From assembly GCF_026242055.1 (NCBI RefSeq), contig NZ_JAPJDL010000009.1, positions 96,432 through 160,431 on the forward strand: a stretch of 64,000 bases of DNA, read 5' to 3'. Under the pieces are notes generated by a model. It saw only the letters and a program-made list of their open reading frames with translations, was not told where the DNA came from and did not search any database. Within the stretch, counting starts at the first letter, position 1; each line of letters begins with the position of its first letter. The stretch comes from Lentzea sp. NEAU-D7. Lineage in GTDB: Bacteria > Actinomycetota > Actinomycetes > Mycobacteriales > Pseudonocardiaceae. Positions 1-8,861 of this stretch are shown piece by piece. The position numbers and the translations under genes were made by a program.

Positions 1-2
1 AA

Positions 3-365
3 GGCTGCCGGCAGGGGCGGCTGCGCCGGGAAAGCGCTTCCCGCAACCTCGCCGTGGAGATGCTGTTCGACCGGCGGCTCGCGGCGGGCGAGGAGCACGT
101 CTTCAGCTTCACGATCACCGACGACACCGGCAACGCGACCCCCGGCCACCACCGGACGTTCCGCGACACCTGCGCCTCGTACCTCGTGCAGCTCTCGTTC
201 CACCGGCGGGCGATGCCCGCGCGCTGCATGAAGCAGTTCCTGGCCTCGGCCGACGCGACGCCGGTCGACGTCGACGAGCTGGTGTGCGGGCTCGGCGGCG
301 TCGTCAGCGCGTACTTCGGCGACGTCGGGCCGGGGATCGCGGGCATCGCCGTCGAGTGGAGCTAG
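3..365 (+). CDS. C-terminal part of an unidentified protein, cut by the window start
   Basis: The reading frame is already open at base 3 and runs to a TAG at 363-365, so only the last 120 or so residues are present and the true start lies outside the window. An internal ATG at 54 is not needed as a start. The visible part has a beta-rich stretch (EEHVFSFTITDDTG) and ends AGIAVEWS. This resembles the C-terminal ligand-side half of some actinobacterial helix-turn-helix proteins, but no DNA-binding part is visible here and I do not assign a function. A good hairpin follows 11 bases after the stop. Confidence 0.6.
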   Translation, partial: GCRQGRLRRESASRNLAVEMLFDRRLAAGEEHVFSFTITDDTGNATPGHHRTFRDTCASYLVQLSFHRRAMPARCMKQFLASADATPVDVDELVCGLGGVVSAYFGDVGPGIAGIAVEWS

Positions 366-376
366 ACCTGGGGCCT

Positions 377-399
377 GGGGTGTCCCCAGAGGACACCCC
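377..399 (+). terminator. Rho-independent-type hairpin after the first gene
   Basis: A perfect 9-bp stem, GGGGTGTCC with GGACACCCC, encloses a five-base loop (ccaga). It lies just after the stop of the upstream partial gene. There is no strong T run, as is common in high-GC actinomycetes. The rest of the gap to 560 holds no gene or repeat that I can support. Confidence 0.6.
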
Positions 400-559
400 G
401 AGCGACGCGGTCCGCGCGTTCCGCGGACGCACGTCCCCTGAGTGAGGGCGAGGAAAGCGAGAGGGCTAAAGACCGGCGCTCCGAAGAGCATTCCGGTTCC
501 GGAGTTTAGAAGGAAGCTCTCTCATGGCCTCGCTGTCCCCACGTTAGCAGCGATGAGGG

Positions 560-2602
560 TCAGTCCGACAGCAGTTTCCCGAGTTCTGACACGGTGGTGA
601 CGGTTCCGGTCTCGTCCTGCGCCAGACCGATGCGGAGCACCGGAGCGTCCTTTGTGGATGCCCCGCGCGCGAGCAGGTCCCGAAGCCTCGCCACGGTGAA
701 GTACTTGCGCCGCAACGCCGCCGCGGCGATCAGCTTCACGACGTCGCGGTTCTCCTCGACCCGGTTGCCCCACGACGCGCCACGCAGGTACAGGTGCAGC
801 CAGGTGCCGAACCATGAGTCGCCCTCCCGTTCGAACATCACCGGCAGCGCGACCTTTCCCTTGCCGCGCATGGCGGAGCGCGCTCGCACCGTGCTCGGTT
901 CGAACGGCTTGCCCATCTGGTCGCGGTCGCGGCTCATGAACCCGAACATCGACTCCGCGACCTCGTCGAACCCCTCACCCGAGTACACGTTCACCTGCGG
1001 CACGACGTACTTGGCGTCCAACGAGTTGCGGTGCAGGTCGATGAACTCCGTCGCGCCGTCCGAGGCGTCGGTGACGTCACCCGAGTAGAGCGCGCCCTCG
1101 CCCTTGAGCCGCGTCCACGAGACCTGCCCCTTGTACTCGAAGTCCTCGCCCAGCAGCACCGCGGACAGGTCGTAGTCCGTCCGCTTGGCCTGCTGGCGCC
1201 AGTGCACGAAGAACCGCAGCACGTCGCCGTCGAAGGTCAGCTTCGATCCGCGCGGAAGCACGCCGAAACCCTCCTCGGTGCCGGAGACCGGCACCACGAC
1301 GTCGAGCACCTCGTCGTCCACGACCAGCTCCGAGTAGTCCGGAAGCCTGCGGACCAGCTCGTTCTCGACCACCTCGACGACCGCCGCGACCGCCTGGGGA
1401 TCGAGCGGCGCGCGGTCGTCGTCGGCGATCCACACCCTGCGCGAACGAGTCGCGAAGACGCGGGCGGTGTCCGGCGTCGTGCGGTTCGAGAGGTGTTCCA
1501 GCACCGAGACGAGCACACGGCTGGACACCTCCGGCACCGCGGCCTCGACGAGCGCGGCGAGGTCGGCGGCTCCGTTGCGGAGCAGCCTGTCGAGCTGCCG
1601 CAGCAGCAGTCCGGGCGCCTTGGCGAGAATCCGGGCGGCGCGGTCGGCGTCGTTCTCCGCGAACGCCAATTCGACCTGCCCGGCGAACGACCGCGCCACC
1701 TTCTCCCTGCGCGCCACCGCGAACACGTCCTGCGCCCGCTCGAACGGGTACTCGTGCGGGTGCAACCGCTCACCGAGCCGCTTCCACGCCTCGCGGTGCT
1801 GCCCGACGTCGCCGAGCTTGCTCTCCGCCACCTCGTTCAACGCGCCGAGCAACGCCCTGCGCTCGGGCCGGCGGAACGACCGGAAGCGCGTCGGCTCCAC
1901 GAGCGTCACGTCTCCCCCGGACGCCTCGGCCGCGAGCCGCAGCACGTCGGTGACGGTGTCGATGTCCTGGAGCGGCCGCTGCGCCACCAGCCGGGCGGCG
2001 TTGAGGATCGCGCGGTTCTCCCGGACGGGCACGTCCAGCGCGCCGTCGGGGCAGACCACGGCCAGCTCGCCGAGCAACGCCCTGTCGTTCTCCGCCAACG
2101 GGATCGGACTCGTGGCGAGCTCTTCGAAGAGGCGCTGCGCCTCTTCTTCGAGCGTGCCACCGAGGTGCACGAGCGTGACGCGGTCCTTCAACGACGGGAT
2201 CAGCTCGTCGTGCACCCGCAGCATCTCCTCGTAGGAGTGCTGGACCCGGCCGTACTTCGGCAGGTCGAGGAGGTTGTTCGTCGGTGCGACGCCCTGCTCC
2301 AGCGCGTCCCGCAGGCACTCCCACCAGAACGCGAGGGTGTCCGGCACGTTGTGCGGGAACTCCTTGAAGTACGGGTTGTGCTGCCCGCGCGCACCGATCA
2401 GCTCCTTGACCGCGCGCACGACCTCCGCCGCGTAGTCCTCGGCGCCGGCCAGGCCGGAGACGTGGTCGAGCAGCTCCCGCGAGGCCTTGAAGCCCGACCT
2501 GATCAGCGCGGCGTCCAGCTGCCTCGCGACCACGGCGCCGTCACCCGGCGCACCGTCCGATGTGGGCACCCGCAGGGTCTTCTTGATGATGGTCGTCCGC
2601 AC
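560..2602 (-). CDS. Large unknown protein with a TerD-like C-terminal region
   Basis: The product is 680 residues with no signal peptide or membrane segment, so it is probably cytoplasmic. The N-terminal two thirds are helical and unrecognised. The region around residues 425-590 resembles TerD-family folds: LPRGSKLT, then LRFFVHWRQ, RTDYDLSAVLL and YSGDVTD in the order expected for that calcium-binding beta sandwich. Large proteins with such a C-terminus occur in actinobacteria and myxobacteria; a RING-like part found in some of them is not visible here. The GTG start at 2602 has no Shine-Dalgarno sequence but has TTTACT six bases upstream, so it may be leaderless. The function is unknown; a link to stress or tellurium-type responses is only inferred from the fold. 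Confidence 0.75.
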   Translation of the reverse strand: MRTTIIKKTLRVPTSDGAPGDGAVVARQLDAALIRSGFKASRELLDHVSGLAGAEDYAAEVVRAVKELIGARGQHNPYFKEFPHNVPDTLAFWWECLRDALEQGVAPTNNLLDLPKYGRVQHSYEEMLRVHDELIPSLKDRVTLVHLGGTLEEEAQRLFEELATSPIPLAENDRALLGELAVVCPDGALDVPVRENRAILNAARLVAQRPLQDIDTVTDVLRLAAEASGGDVTLVEPTRFRSFRRPERRALLGALNEVAESKLGDVGQHREAWKRLGERLHPHEYPFERAQDVFAVARREKVARSFAGQVELAFAENDADRAARILAKAPGLLLRQLDRLLRNGAADLAALVEAAVPEVSSRVLVSVLEHLSNRTTPDTARVFATRSRRVWIADDDRAPLDPQAVAAVVEVVENELVRRLPDYSELVVDDEVLDVVVPVSGTEEGFGVLPRGSKLTFDGDVLRFFVHWRQQAKRTDYDLSAVLLGEDFEYKGQVSWTRLKGEGALYSGDVTDASDGATEFIDLHRNSLDAKYVVPQVNVYSGEGFDEVAESMFGFMSRDRDQMGKPFEPSTVRARSAMRGKGKVALPVMFEREGDSWFGTWLHLYLRGASWGNRVEENRDVVKLIAAAALRRKYFTVARLRDLLARGASTKDAPVLRIGLAQDETGTVTTVSELGKLLSD

Positions 2603-2614
2603 CTGGTCAGTAAA
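2603..2614 (-). promoter_or_regulatory. Candidate leaderless promoter (-10 TTTACT) for the TerD-like gene
   Basis: On the minus strand TTTACT is followed by six bases and then the GTG start at 2602. No purine-rich ribosome site is present. A TTGGAA lies about 18 bases further upstream as a possible -35. This is inferred from sequence only. Confidence 0.35.
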
Positions 2615-2623
2615 ACCCGCACG

Positions 2624-2998
2624 TCAACGCAATTCCAATAGCTTGTCCAACGCCTTCTCGTACTGCTTGCGCCCGAAGGTGTAGGGCCCGAGCTCGGCGT
2701 ACACGGTGCCGTTGCGGTGCGGCCGCCGGAAGCTGTCCCATACGACCGTCTTCTGGTCGGCCCGGATGCGCGCGACCAGTGGCCCGCAACTCGCGATGCC
2801 GCAGTTGCAGCCGAGCACCAGCTGCGCCTTGCCGGGCTGGAACGGCTTGGCGTCGAGATCGTCCTTGCGCACCCCGCCGAACCACGGGTCGTCGTAGAAC
2901 TCGAGCCACTCGGTCAGCGGAATGCCGTCGACCGCCGGCACGACCACGTTCTCGTGCATGACGTCGTGCGGTTCGATGATGAGCCCGAACTCGTTCAC
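2624..2998 (-). CDS. Small cysteine-containing unknown protein
   Basis: The product has 124 residues. Its most distinctive part is LVLGCNCGIASCGPL near residues 60-75, a closely spaced C-x-C-x4-C set that could bind metal or form a disulphide. It is followed by a basic C-terminus. No signal peptide or membrane segment is seen. It ends 21 bases before the TerD-like gene on the same strand, so the two may be co-transcribed. Upstream it is divergent from the XRE pseudogene. Similar small proteins occur in Streptomyces and relatives, but no function is known to me. Confidence 0.7.
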   Translation of the reverse strand: MNEFGLIIEPHDVMHENVVVPAVDGIPLTEWLEFYDDPWFGGVRKDDLDAKPFQPGKAQLVLGCNCGIASCGPLVARIRADQKTVVWDSFRRPHRNGTVYAELGPYTFGRKQYEKALDKLLELR

Positions 2999-3066
2999 GG
3001 ACGCAGCGTAATTCCACCCGTTTGGGCACGCTGTTGTTTTTCCTCCATCGCCTAACGTCGAATTTC

Positions 3067-3910
3067 ATGAACGGCGATCCGTCCACCCCTTACAGCCGCG
3101 ACCTGGGCGACGAGTTGCGCCAGGTGCGCGAGCGCTTCACGACCTTCCGCGGGAGGAAGATCGCCCGGATGCTCGGGTGGGGTCTCCAACGTCGAGCACG
3201 GCAAGGTGCGCGCCACGGAGATCGACATCATCCAGTACCTGGGGCGGTGCGGACGCAGTCAGGCCTTCATCACGGACTTCCTGGAGCGGTACCGCTCGGC
3301 GTTCAACCTCTACTTCGTGCAGGTGCCCGACAACCTGCGCACGATGACCATGGCCGAGTCGGGTGCGGACAAGATCACGTCTTTCAACATGACGACCATG
3401 CCGGGCCTTGCTCAGTCGAAGGAATACGCGTTGGCGCTGTTCCAGGCCCACGGCCAACTTGCTCCGGAAGCGATCGAGAGGGCTGTCCGCTTTCGCATGG
3501 AACGCCAGGCGATCCTTCTGCAGCCCAACCGCCCAGCGTGCACCTTCTACATTCATGAGAACGCTCTGAGGCTCAAGGTCGGCAGTGACGAAGTCATGGA
3601 AGACCAGCTCATGAGGCTGCTCTTCCACACGCACACCATCCGAATCGTGCCCGCCGCCAGCGGTGCGGCAGGTGCCTTTTCCGCCGAGTACATGCTGTGG
3701 GAGTACGAGAAGCGCAGCAGCGTCGCCTACACGGAATCGGACCTCGCCCAGGTGTTCGTGCAGGACCTGGCCGGGGTCAAGCGATGCAAGTCGATCTTCG
3801 CGCACCTGGATGCAGTCGCGCTAGATGAGGAACAATCGCGGTCGATGGTGGCGGATCTCGCCAGCCGATCGCGGGAGGACCTCAGTGACCGGAAACTGCG
3901 CCTGGCGTAA
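3067..3910 (+). pseudogene. XRE/DUF5753 regulator disrupted inside the helix-turn-helix
   Basis: The N-terminus starts at ATG 3067 (MNGDPSTPYSRDLGDELRQV) and reads into a helix-turn-helix up to RKIARMLGW at 3178-3180. The continuation VSNVEHGKVRATEIDIIQYL is in the next frame from 3182, and the rest is an intact DUF5753-type sensor domain to the stop at 3908-3910. Family members usually have about eight residues between the GW and the E-x-G of the recognition region; here only four remain. A deletion of about 11 bases near 3181 explains both the shortening and the frame change. A GTG at 3206 could still start a headless DUF5753 protein. The family works with DUF397 proteins, one of which follows and overlaps it. 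An assembly error is possible. Confidence 0.75.
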
Positions 3911-4055
3911 GAGCAGCTACAGCGGCGGCAGCAGCGAAGGCAGCTCATGCGTCGAGGTGGCGTTCGCCCAGGCCGTGCGCGTGCGCGACTCCAAGAACAC
4001 CGCGGGCCCTGAGCTGGAGTTCAGCGTCGAGGCCTGGCGGGCGTTCATCCGCTGA
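3885..4055 (+). CDS. DUF397 domain protein
   Basis: This is a 56-residue protein starting at GTG 3885, with GGGAGGAC just upstream as ribosome site. The sequence reads WRKSSYSGGSSEGSSCVEVA, then VRVRDSKNTAGPELEFS and AWRAFIR, which is the full DUF397 pattern. DUF397 proteins are typically the small partners of XRE/DUF5753 regulators in actinomycetes, where they take part in control of development or antibiotic production. The gene overlaps the 3-prime end of the disrupted DUF5753 gene by 26 bases, so translation was probably coupled. It also overlaps the convergent gene at 4045 by 11 bases. Confidence 0.88.
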   Translation: MTGNCAWRKSSYSGGSSEGSSCVEVAFAQAVRVRDSKNTAGPELEFSVEAWRAFIR

Positions 4056-4518
4056 GCCCGTCGGGCACCGGCAGGTCGAGCGCCGCGAGGAACCGCCGGG
4101 TCTTGACCTCGACGAACACCTCACCGTCGTCGATCTCGTCGATGTCCTCGGACTCGTCCCACTCGAACGCGTTCGGGTCCTCGTCCTCGGCCAGGAACGC
4201 GAGCAGCTCGGCCTGCTTGGCCGGAACGTCCCCACCGGGGTTGAGCGACCCCCACCACTCGGCCAGTCCCGCGGACTCGCGCAGGACGTCCGTCGGGTCG
4301 GACGCGCTGGGGTTCTCGAAGTACGTGCGCGGCGTCAGCCCCAGGTAGGCGACGCCGGACCCGGTGCCGGCCGGGGCGTAGACGACCGAGGTGATGTCGC
4401 TGTCGTGGACGTCGATCCAGAGGAACGGCTCCGCGAGGGGCGGCAGTTCGCCCTCGGACAGCGTCTTCCAGGAACCGTGCTCGTAGGCGTAAGTGCCGAA
4501 GAATCCCACGGTGGACAT
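4045..4518 (-). CDS. Acidic unknown protein with its start beside the sahH terminator
   Basis: The product is 157 residues, rich in Asp and Glu in its C-terminal half (EDEDPNAFEWDESEDIDEID), with no membrane segment or signal. The N-terminal half (MSTVGFFGTYAYEHGSWKT) has aromatic residues typical of small folded domains, but I recognise no family. The ATG at 4518 is the only plausible start. It lies four bases from a 15-bp terminator hairpin of sahH, and the only GGGAGG that could serve as ribosome site (about ten bases upstream) is inside that hairpin stem. Expression may therefore depend on read-through or on opening of the hairpin. Confidence 0.65.
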   Translation of the reverse strand: MSTVGFFGTYAYEHGSWKTLSEGELPPLAEPFLWIDVHDSDITSVVYAPAGTGSGVAYLGLTPRTYFENPSASDPTDVLRESAGLAEWWGSLNPGGDVPAKQAELLAFLAEDEDPNAFEWDESEDIDEIDDGEVFVEVKTRRFLAALDLPVPDGLSG

Positions 4519-4522
4519 GAAA

Positions 4523-4557
4523 CAGGGGCCTCCCGCGGCGCGCGCGGGAGGCCCCTG
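4523..4557 (-). terminator. 15-bp perfect hairpin after sahH
   Basis: CAGGGGCCTCCCGCG pairs perfectly with CGCGGGAGGCCCCTG around a five-base loop. It lies ten bases after the sahH stop on the minus strand, which marks it as the sahH terminator. The distal arm contains the GGGAGG that lies in front of the next start codon at 4518. Confidence 0.8.
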
Positions 4558-4567
4558 CTGAACAGCG

Positions 4568-6031
4568 TCAGTAGCGGTAGTGCTCCGGCTTGAACGGGCC
4601 CTCGACGTCGACGTCGATGTACTCGGCCTGCTCCTTGGTGAGCTTGGTCAGCTCGCCGCCGAGCGCCTCCAGGTGGATGCGCGCGACCTTCTCGTCCAGC
4701 ACCTTGGGCAGGCGGTAGACCTCGTTGTCGTACTCCTTGTACTTGGTGAACAGCTCGATCTGAGCGATCACCTGGTTAGAGAAGGAGTTCGACATCACGA
4801 ACGACGGGTGGCCCGTCGCGTTGCCCAGGTTCATCAGGCGGCCCTCGGACAGCACGATGATCGTGCGGCCCGACGGGAAGATCCACTCGTCGACCTGCGG
4901 CTTGATGTTGTTCTTGCGGATGCCGGGGTAGCGCTGCAGGCCGGCCATGTCGAGCTCGTTGTCGAAGTGGCCGACGTTGCCCAGGATCGCCTGGTGCTTC
5001 ATCTGCGCCATGTGCTCGACGGTGACGACGTCCTTGTTGCCCGTCGTCGTGATCACGATGTCCGCGACCGGCAGGACCGACTCCAGGCGAGCGACCTGGA
5101 AGCCGTCCATGGCGGCCTGCAGGGCGCAGATCGGGTCGATCTCGGTGACGATGACGCGGGCGCCCTGGGCGCGCAGCGACTCCGCGGAGCCCTTGCCGAC
5201 GTCGCCGTAGCCGCAGACGACCGCGACCTTGCCGCCGATCAGGACGTCGGTGCCGCGGTTGAGGCCGTCGACCAGCGAGTGGCGGATGCCGTAGCGGTTG
5301 TCGAACTTCGACTTGGTGACGGCGTCGTTGACGTTGATCGCGGGGAAGAGCAGCTCACCGGCGGCGGCCAGCTGGTACAGGCGCATGACGCCCGTCGTGG
5401 TCTCCTCGGTGACGCCGCGGATGCCCTCGGCGATGTTCGTCCACTTCTTGCCGTCCTTCTCGAGCGACGCGCGGAGCGTGTCGAGAACGATCGCGTACTC
5501 CTCCGAGTCGTCCTCGGTGGCCGCCGGGACGACACCGGCCGCCTCGTACTGGACGCCCTTGTGGACGAGCAGGGTGGCGTCGCCACCGTCGTCCAGGATC
5601 ATGTTCGGGCCCTTGCCGTCCGGCCAGGTGAGCATCTGCTCGGCCGTCCACCAGTACTCCGGCAGGGTCTCGCCCTTCCAGGCGAAGCAGGCGACGCCCT
5701 TGGGCTCCTCCTCCGTGCCGTGGGGGCCGACGACGACGGCAGCCGCCGCGTGGTCCTGCGTCGAGAAGATGTTGCAGGAGGCCCAGCGCACCTCGGCGCC
5801 CAGGTCAACCAGGGTCTCGATGAGGACGGCCGTCTGGATCGTCATGTGCAGCGAGCCGGAGATGCGGGCGCCCTTGAGCGGGTACACCCCGGAGTACTCG
5901 CGGCGGAGCGCCATGAGGCCGGGCATCTCGTGCTCGGCCAGCCGGATCTCCTTGCGACCGAACTCGTGGAGCGACAGGTCGGCCACTGCGAAGTCGATGC
6001 CGTTGCGGGTCTGCAACCGGTCCGCGGTCAT
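4568..6031 (-). CDS. sahH: Adenosylhomocysteinase
   Basis: SahH hydrolyses S-adenosylhomocysteine to adenosine and homocysteine with bound NAD+, which keeps the methyl cycle running in the cytoplasm. The 487-residue protein shows all landmarks: [20 protein letters not shown] at the start, [17 protein letters not shown], the Rossmann stretch [28 protein letters not shown] and the typical C-terminus [11 protein letters not shown] chose the ATG at 6031 because GGAGG precedes it by seven bases; a TTG five codons upstream overlaps that ribosome site. The gene stands alone, with a strong terminator behind it and a divergent gene ahead. No SAH or SAM riboswitch fits in the short leader. Confidence 0.98.
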   Translation of the reverse strand: MTADRLQTRNGIDFAVADLSLHEFGRKEIRLAEHEMPGLMALRREYSGVYPLKGARISGSLHMTIQTAVLIETLVDLGAEVRWASCNIFSTQDHAAAAVVVGPHGTEEEPKGVACFAWKGETLPEYWWTAEQMLTWPDGKGPNMILDDGGDATLLVHKGVQYEAAGVVPAATEDDSEEYAIVLDTLRASLEKDGKKWTNIAEGIRGVTEETTTGVMRLYQLAAAGELLFPAINVNDAVTKSKFDNRYGIRHSLVDGLNRGTDVLIGGKVAVVCGYGDVGKGSAESLRAQGARVIVTEIDPICALQAAMDGFQVARLESVLPVADIVITTTGNKDVVTVEHMAQMKHQAILGNVGHFDNELDMAGLQRYPGIRKNNIKPQVDEWIFPSGRTIIVLSEGRLMNLGNATGHPSFVMSNSFSNQVIAQIELFTKYKEYDNEVYRLPKVLDEKVARIHLEALGGELTKLTKEQAEYIDVDVEGPFKPEHYRY

Positions 6032-6129
6032 TGCGAAGTCCTCCAAGGCACTTCAGAGAGGGTGTCGTCCGACCATACCGCCCGCTGATGCACCACTATG
6101 GCCCCCACGTTGGGTGAGGGAGGTCTCGG

Positions 6130-8535
6130 GTGTTGCTTACCGGCCCGGACACACGTGTCGTCGAACTGCGTGTCCACGGCGTCCAAGGAACGACGCCGCA
6201 GACGCTCGTCGACGCCGTTGCGGCCGTGGACGTTGCGGGGGACGGGCTCGGGCGCATCGTGCGCCCGGCCGACAGACTCCGCAGGCCCGCGCCTGGACCA
6301 GTCTTGCAGACCGAGGGCCGTCCCATCCCCCGCGTGGTCGAGGGGTACCTGTGGGGCGGGATGACGTCCGGCGGTGTGGCCAAGGCCACGTGGGCGCTGC
6401 TCTTCCCGTTCAGCATCGCGAACGTCGCGCACTGGATGCTCCCTCCCGTCCCCGAGCAGAACCTGCCCGCCCACCTGCTCGGCATCGGCCTGCGGTCGCT
6501 GTTGCGGGTGTTCGCGCTGCTGCTGACGGCGTTGCTGGTCGCGCAGATCTCGGTGGTCAGCCTCGACCTGCTCGCCGCCCAGTGCCTGCGGCCCGCCACC
6601 GCGTGCCTGACCAGCATTCCGGGTGACGTTCGCGCTTTCCCCTGGTTCCGGACCTTCCTGGGGTTGCTGCCGATCCTGGTGGTGGTCGCGGTGATGCGGC
6701 GCGTCTCGCACGTCGAGTGGCGGATCGAGCGCAAGGAGATCGCCGACGCCGAGGAACAGGACAGGCAGCCCGCGTCCGGACTGCCCGGTGCGCACGTGGC
6801 GACGGACCCGGACACGCCGGCGTTGAGGTCGCTGCACGTCGTGGCCGCGCTCGCGGTGACGTCGCTGATCGCGCTGGGCGGGCCGTTGCAGCAGCTCACG
6901 GCCGCCGGCGGCATGGGCGTCGCGATCACGGCGGCGTGGACTGCGTCGCTGGTGCTCATCGGTGTGTCCGTGCTCGGCGTCTTGTTGTTGGACGACCCCA
7001 CGGGCGGTGCGCCTCATCGCGGCGGACGGTGGCTGCGCGCGGCGTTGAGCCGCAAGCCGCGCCGGATGCTGCTGGTGCTCTCGGTGCTGCTGGTGCTGAC
7101 GACCCTCGGGCTGCAGGAGCAGCTGCCGTTGCGGGTGCCCGGCGCGGACGTGACGGTGCAGGTCGTGGCGTTGCTGATGGCGTTCGTGCTGGTGCTGTTC
7201 GGGCTGATGCTGGTGCCCGCGGCGCTGCTGGCCCGCAAGACGTGGCGCTCGCTGCCGCGCGAACTGCGGCCGTGGGCCGGCGGCTGGTTCGCGGCGCCGG
7301 TGCTGGCGATCGGCGGGCTGCTCGGCGGCGGCTTCGGCGCCGGAGTGGCGTTGCCGGTGCGCAAGGCGCTGGGCGACGACCTGGACCTGCCGGTCGGGTA
7401 CAGCTACATCACCCTGCTGTGGGGCGTGGCGGGTGCGTTGGCGCTGCTGAGCACGCTCGCGGTGGCCTCGTTCACCGGTGCCGTGCGGTGGCGGGCGTTC
7501 CGCAAGGGCAAGGTGTGGGCGCGTGAGGCGTCGCTGCTGCACTCCGGCCGGATGCGCGACCTCCGCATGGCGACGCGGGCGTGGTGGTGGGCGCGCTGGG
7601 AACGCAACCACGGCCATCACATGATCATGATCGTGGCGTCCGTGCTGGTGGTCGGCGCCGTGCTGGCCTCCTTGCAGCGGCTGCGCGACGTGGAGCTGGC
7701 TTCGTGGACGTACCCGTTCTCGGCGTTCGGCGTGTTCGTCCTCGGTCTGCTGGCCGTGTCGCTGCTGCGCGCGGTGTACCTGGCGGCGCGGCAACCGGAG
7801 TCGGGCCGGCGGCTCGGCATCATCGCGGACATCGCGCAGTTCTGGCCGCGCGAGGCGCACCCGATCGTGCCGCCCTGCTACGCGCTGAAGGTCGTGCCGG
7901 AGCTCGTGGCCCGCGTGCAGGACCACCTGCGCGACCCCGGCACCCGCGTCGTCCTCTGCGGGCACTCGCAGGGCTCCCTGCTGGTCGCCGTCGCCGCGGC
8001 CCGCCTGCTGGAGGAACTGCCCGCGCACGACCGCGAACGGATCGGCCTGCTGACGGCCGGTTCGCAGCTGCAGTGGGCGTACCCGCGGGCGTTCCCGGCC
8101 GTGGTGCCGCACGCGTCGCTGGCCAAGCTGGCCGGTGGCCTGGACGGGCGCTGGCGCGCGCTGTGCCGGGGCACGGACCCGCTGGGCGGCGCAGTGACGA
8201 CGTGGCGGCGGCAGGTGTTCGACGGCATGCTGCTCGGCGTCGGCTACCGCGAGGACGGCTCCGAGGGTGCCCTGGCACCTGCCCTGCGCGGGCCCACCGG
8301 GGCGTTGGTGCTGGGCGGCGACCACTGGCTGCCGGACCCGCAGCGCGGACCGTTCCCCGGACGGCGGTGGCGGTCCGGGGTGTCGGCGCACTCCGACTAC
8401 ACGTCGGACCCGGAGTGGGACCGGGCGGTGGCGATCGCGGCGGGGCTGTTGCAGGTGGACGCGCCGGAGTCGCCCTCGCTGCCGTTCGCGCGCAAACCGG
8501 AAATGCGGTCGCGGGACGGGTCGGGCGGCTTCTGA
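6130..8535 (+). CDS. Large membrane protein with an alpha/beta-hydrolase-like motif
   Basis: The 801-residue protein begins with a soluble stretch containing VVELRVHGVQGTTP, similar to the first strand and oxyanion loop of alpha/beta hydrolases. It continues with about ten hydrophobic segments between residues 90 and 540. The C-terminal soluble region has TRVVLCGHSQGSLLVAVAAA near residues 600-620, a lipase-type GHSQG elbow that would carry the nucleophilic serine. A later SAHSDY may hold the histidine. Such proteins occur in many actinomycetes, but I know of no demonstrated substrate. GTG 6130 was chosen because GGGAGG lies six bases upstream. The following small gene starts one base after its stop. 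Confidence 0.8.
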   Translation: MLLTGPDTRVVELRVHGVQGTTPQTLVDAVAAVDVAGDGLGRIVRPADRLRRPAPGPVLQTEGRPIPRVVEGYLWGGMTSGGVAKATWALLFPFSIANVAHWMLPPVPEQNLPAHLLGIGLRSLLRVFALLLTALLVAQISVVSLDLLAAQCLRPATACLTSIPGDVRAFPWFRTFLGLLPILVVVAVMRRVSHVEWRIERKEIADAEEQDRQPASGLPGAHVATDPDTPALRSLHVVAALAVTSLIALGGPLQQLTAAGGMGVAITAAWTASLVLIGVSVLGVLLLDDPTGGAPHRGGRWLRAALSRKPRRMLLVLSVLLVLTTLGLQEQLPLRVPGADVTVQVVALLMAFVLVLFGLMLVPAALLARKTWRSLPRELRPWAGGWFAAPVLAIGGLLGGGFGAGVALPVRKALGDDLDLPVGYSYITLLWGVAGALALLSTLAVASFTGAVRWRAFRKGKVWAREASLLHSGRMRDLRMATRAWWWARWERNHGHHMIMIVASVLVVGAVLASLQRLRDVELASWTYPFSAFGVFVLGLLAVSLLRAVYLAARQPESGRRLGIIADIAQFWPREAHPIVPPCYALKVVPELVARVQDHLRDPGTRVVLCGHSQGSLLVAVAAARLLEELPAHDRERIGLLTAGSQLQWAYPRAFPAVVPHASLAKLAGGLDGRWRALCRGTDPLGGAVTTWRRQVFDGMLLGVGYREDGSEGALAPALRGPTGALVLGGDHWLPDPQRGPFPGRRWRSGVSAHSDYTSDPEWDRAVAIAAGLLQVDAPESPSLPFARKPEMRSRDGSGGF

Positions 8536-8536
8536 C

Positions 8537-8851
8537 GTGAGGGAGCACATCGACGAACCCGTCGCGGAAGCGGTGATCAGGTGGCGGACGGCGGAGCAGG
8601 GCGGGCGGCGATCCGGCCCGCCCACGGCCCCCGTCTACATGGCGACCGCGGTGTTCGCGCCGGGTGACGCGCACATCAGCGTCCTGATCGAACAGCTCGA
8701 CGAGCGCGAGGACGGAAGCCGCACCTGCAAGGTCGACTTCCTCGTGCGCGAGCTGGCCAGGCACGTCCTGGTTCCCGGCGCGAGGATGCTGGTGATGGAA
8801 GGGCCCAGAGTCGTGGCGGAAGCGGAAGTCCTGGTCGTCCGCGCTGGGTAG
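8537..8851 (+). CDS. Small unknown protein coupled to the membrane hydrolase
   Basis: A frame of 104 residues starts at GTG 8537, directly after the TGA of the membrane protein, and ends at 8851. It reads VREHIDEPVAEAVIRWRTAE, then HISVLIEQLDEREDG and MEGPRVVAEAEVLVVRAG. The alternating hydrophobic pattern suggests a small beta-rich fold. There is no signal peptide. The tight junction implies translational coupling with the upstream gene. No family is recognised, and the start is inferred from the junction rather than from a ribosome site. Confidence 0.55.
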   Translation: MREHIDEPVAEAVIRWRTAEQGGRRSGPPTAPVYMATAVFAPGDAHISVLIEQLDEREDGSRTCKVDFLVRELARHVLVPGARMLVMEGPRVVAEAEVLVVRAG

Positions 8852-8861
8852 TCTGCGGACC
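8849..8861 (+). promoter_or_regulatory. Candidate leaderless promoter (-10 TAGTCT) for the GNAT gene
   Basis: TAGTCT at 8849-8854 is followed by seven bases and then the ATG at 8862, with no ribosome site between. The box overlaps the stop of the previous gene. A -35 element is not convincing, so this is a weak call. Confidence 0.35.

Noticed and set aside
6032..6129. SAM or SAH riboswitch before sahH
   Set aside because: The gap to the divergent gene is under 100 bases and shows no conserved riboswitch core. An ordinary ribosome site is present.
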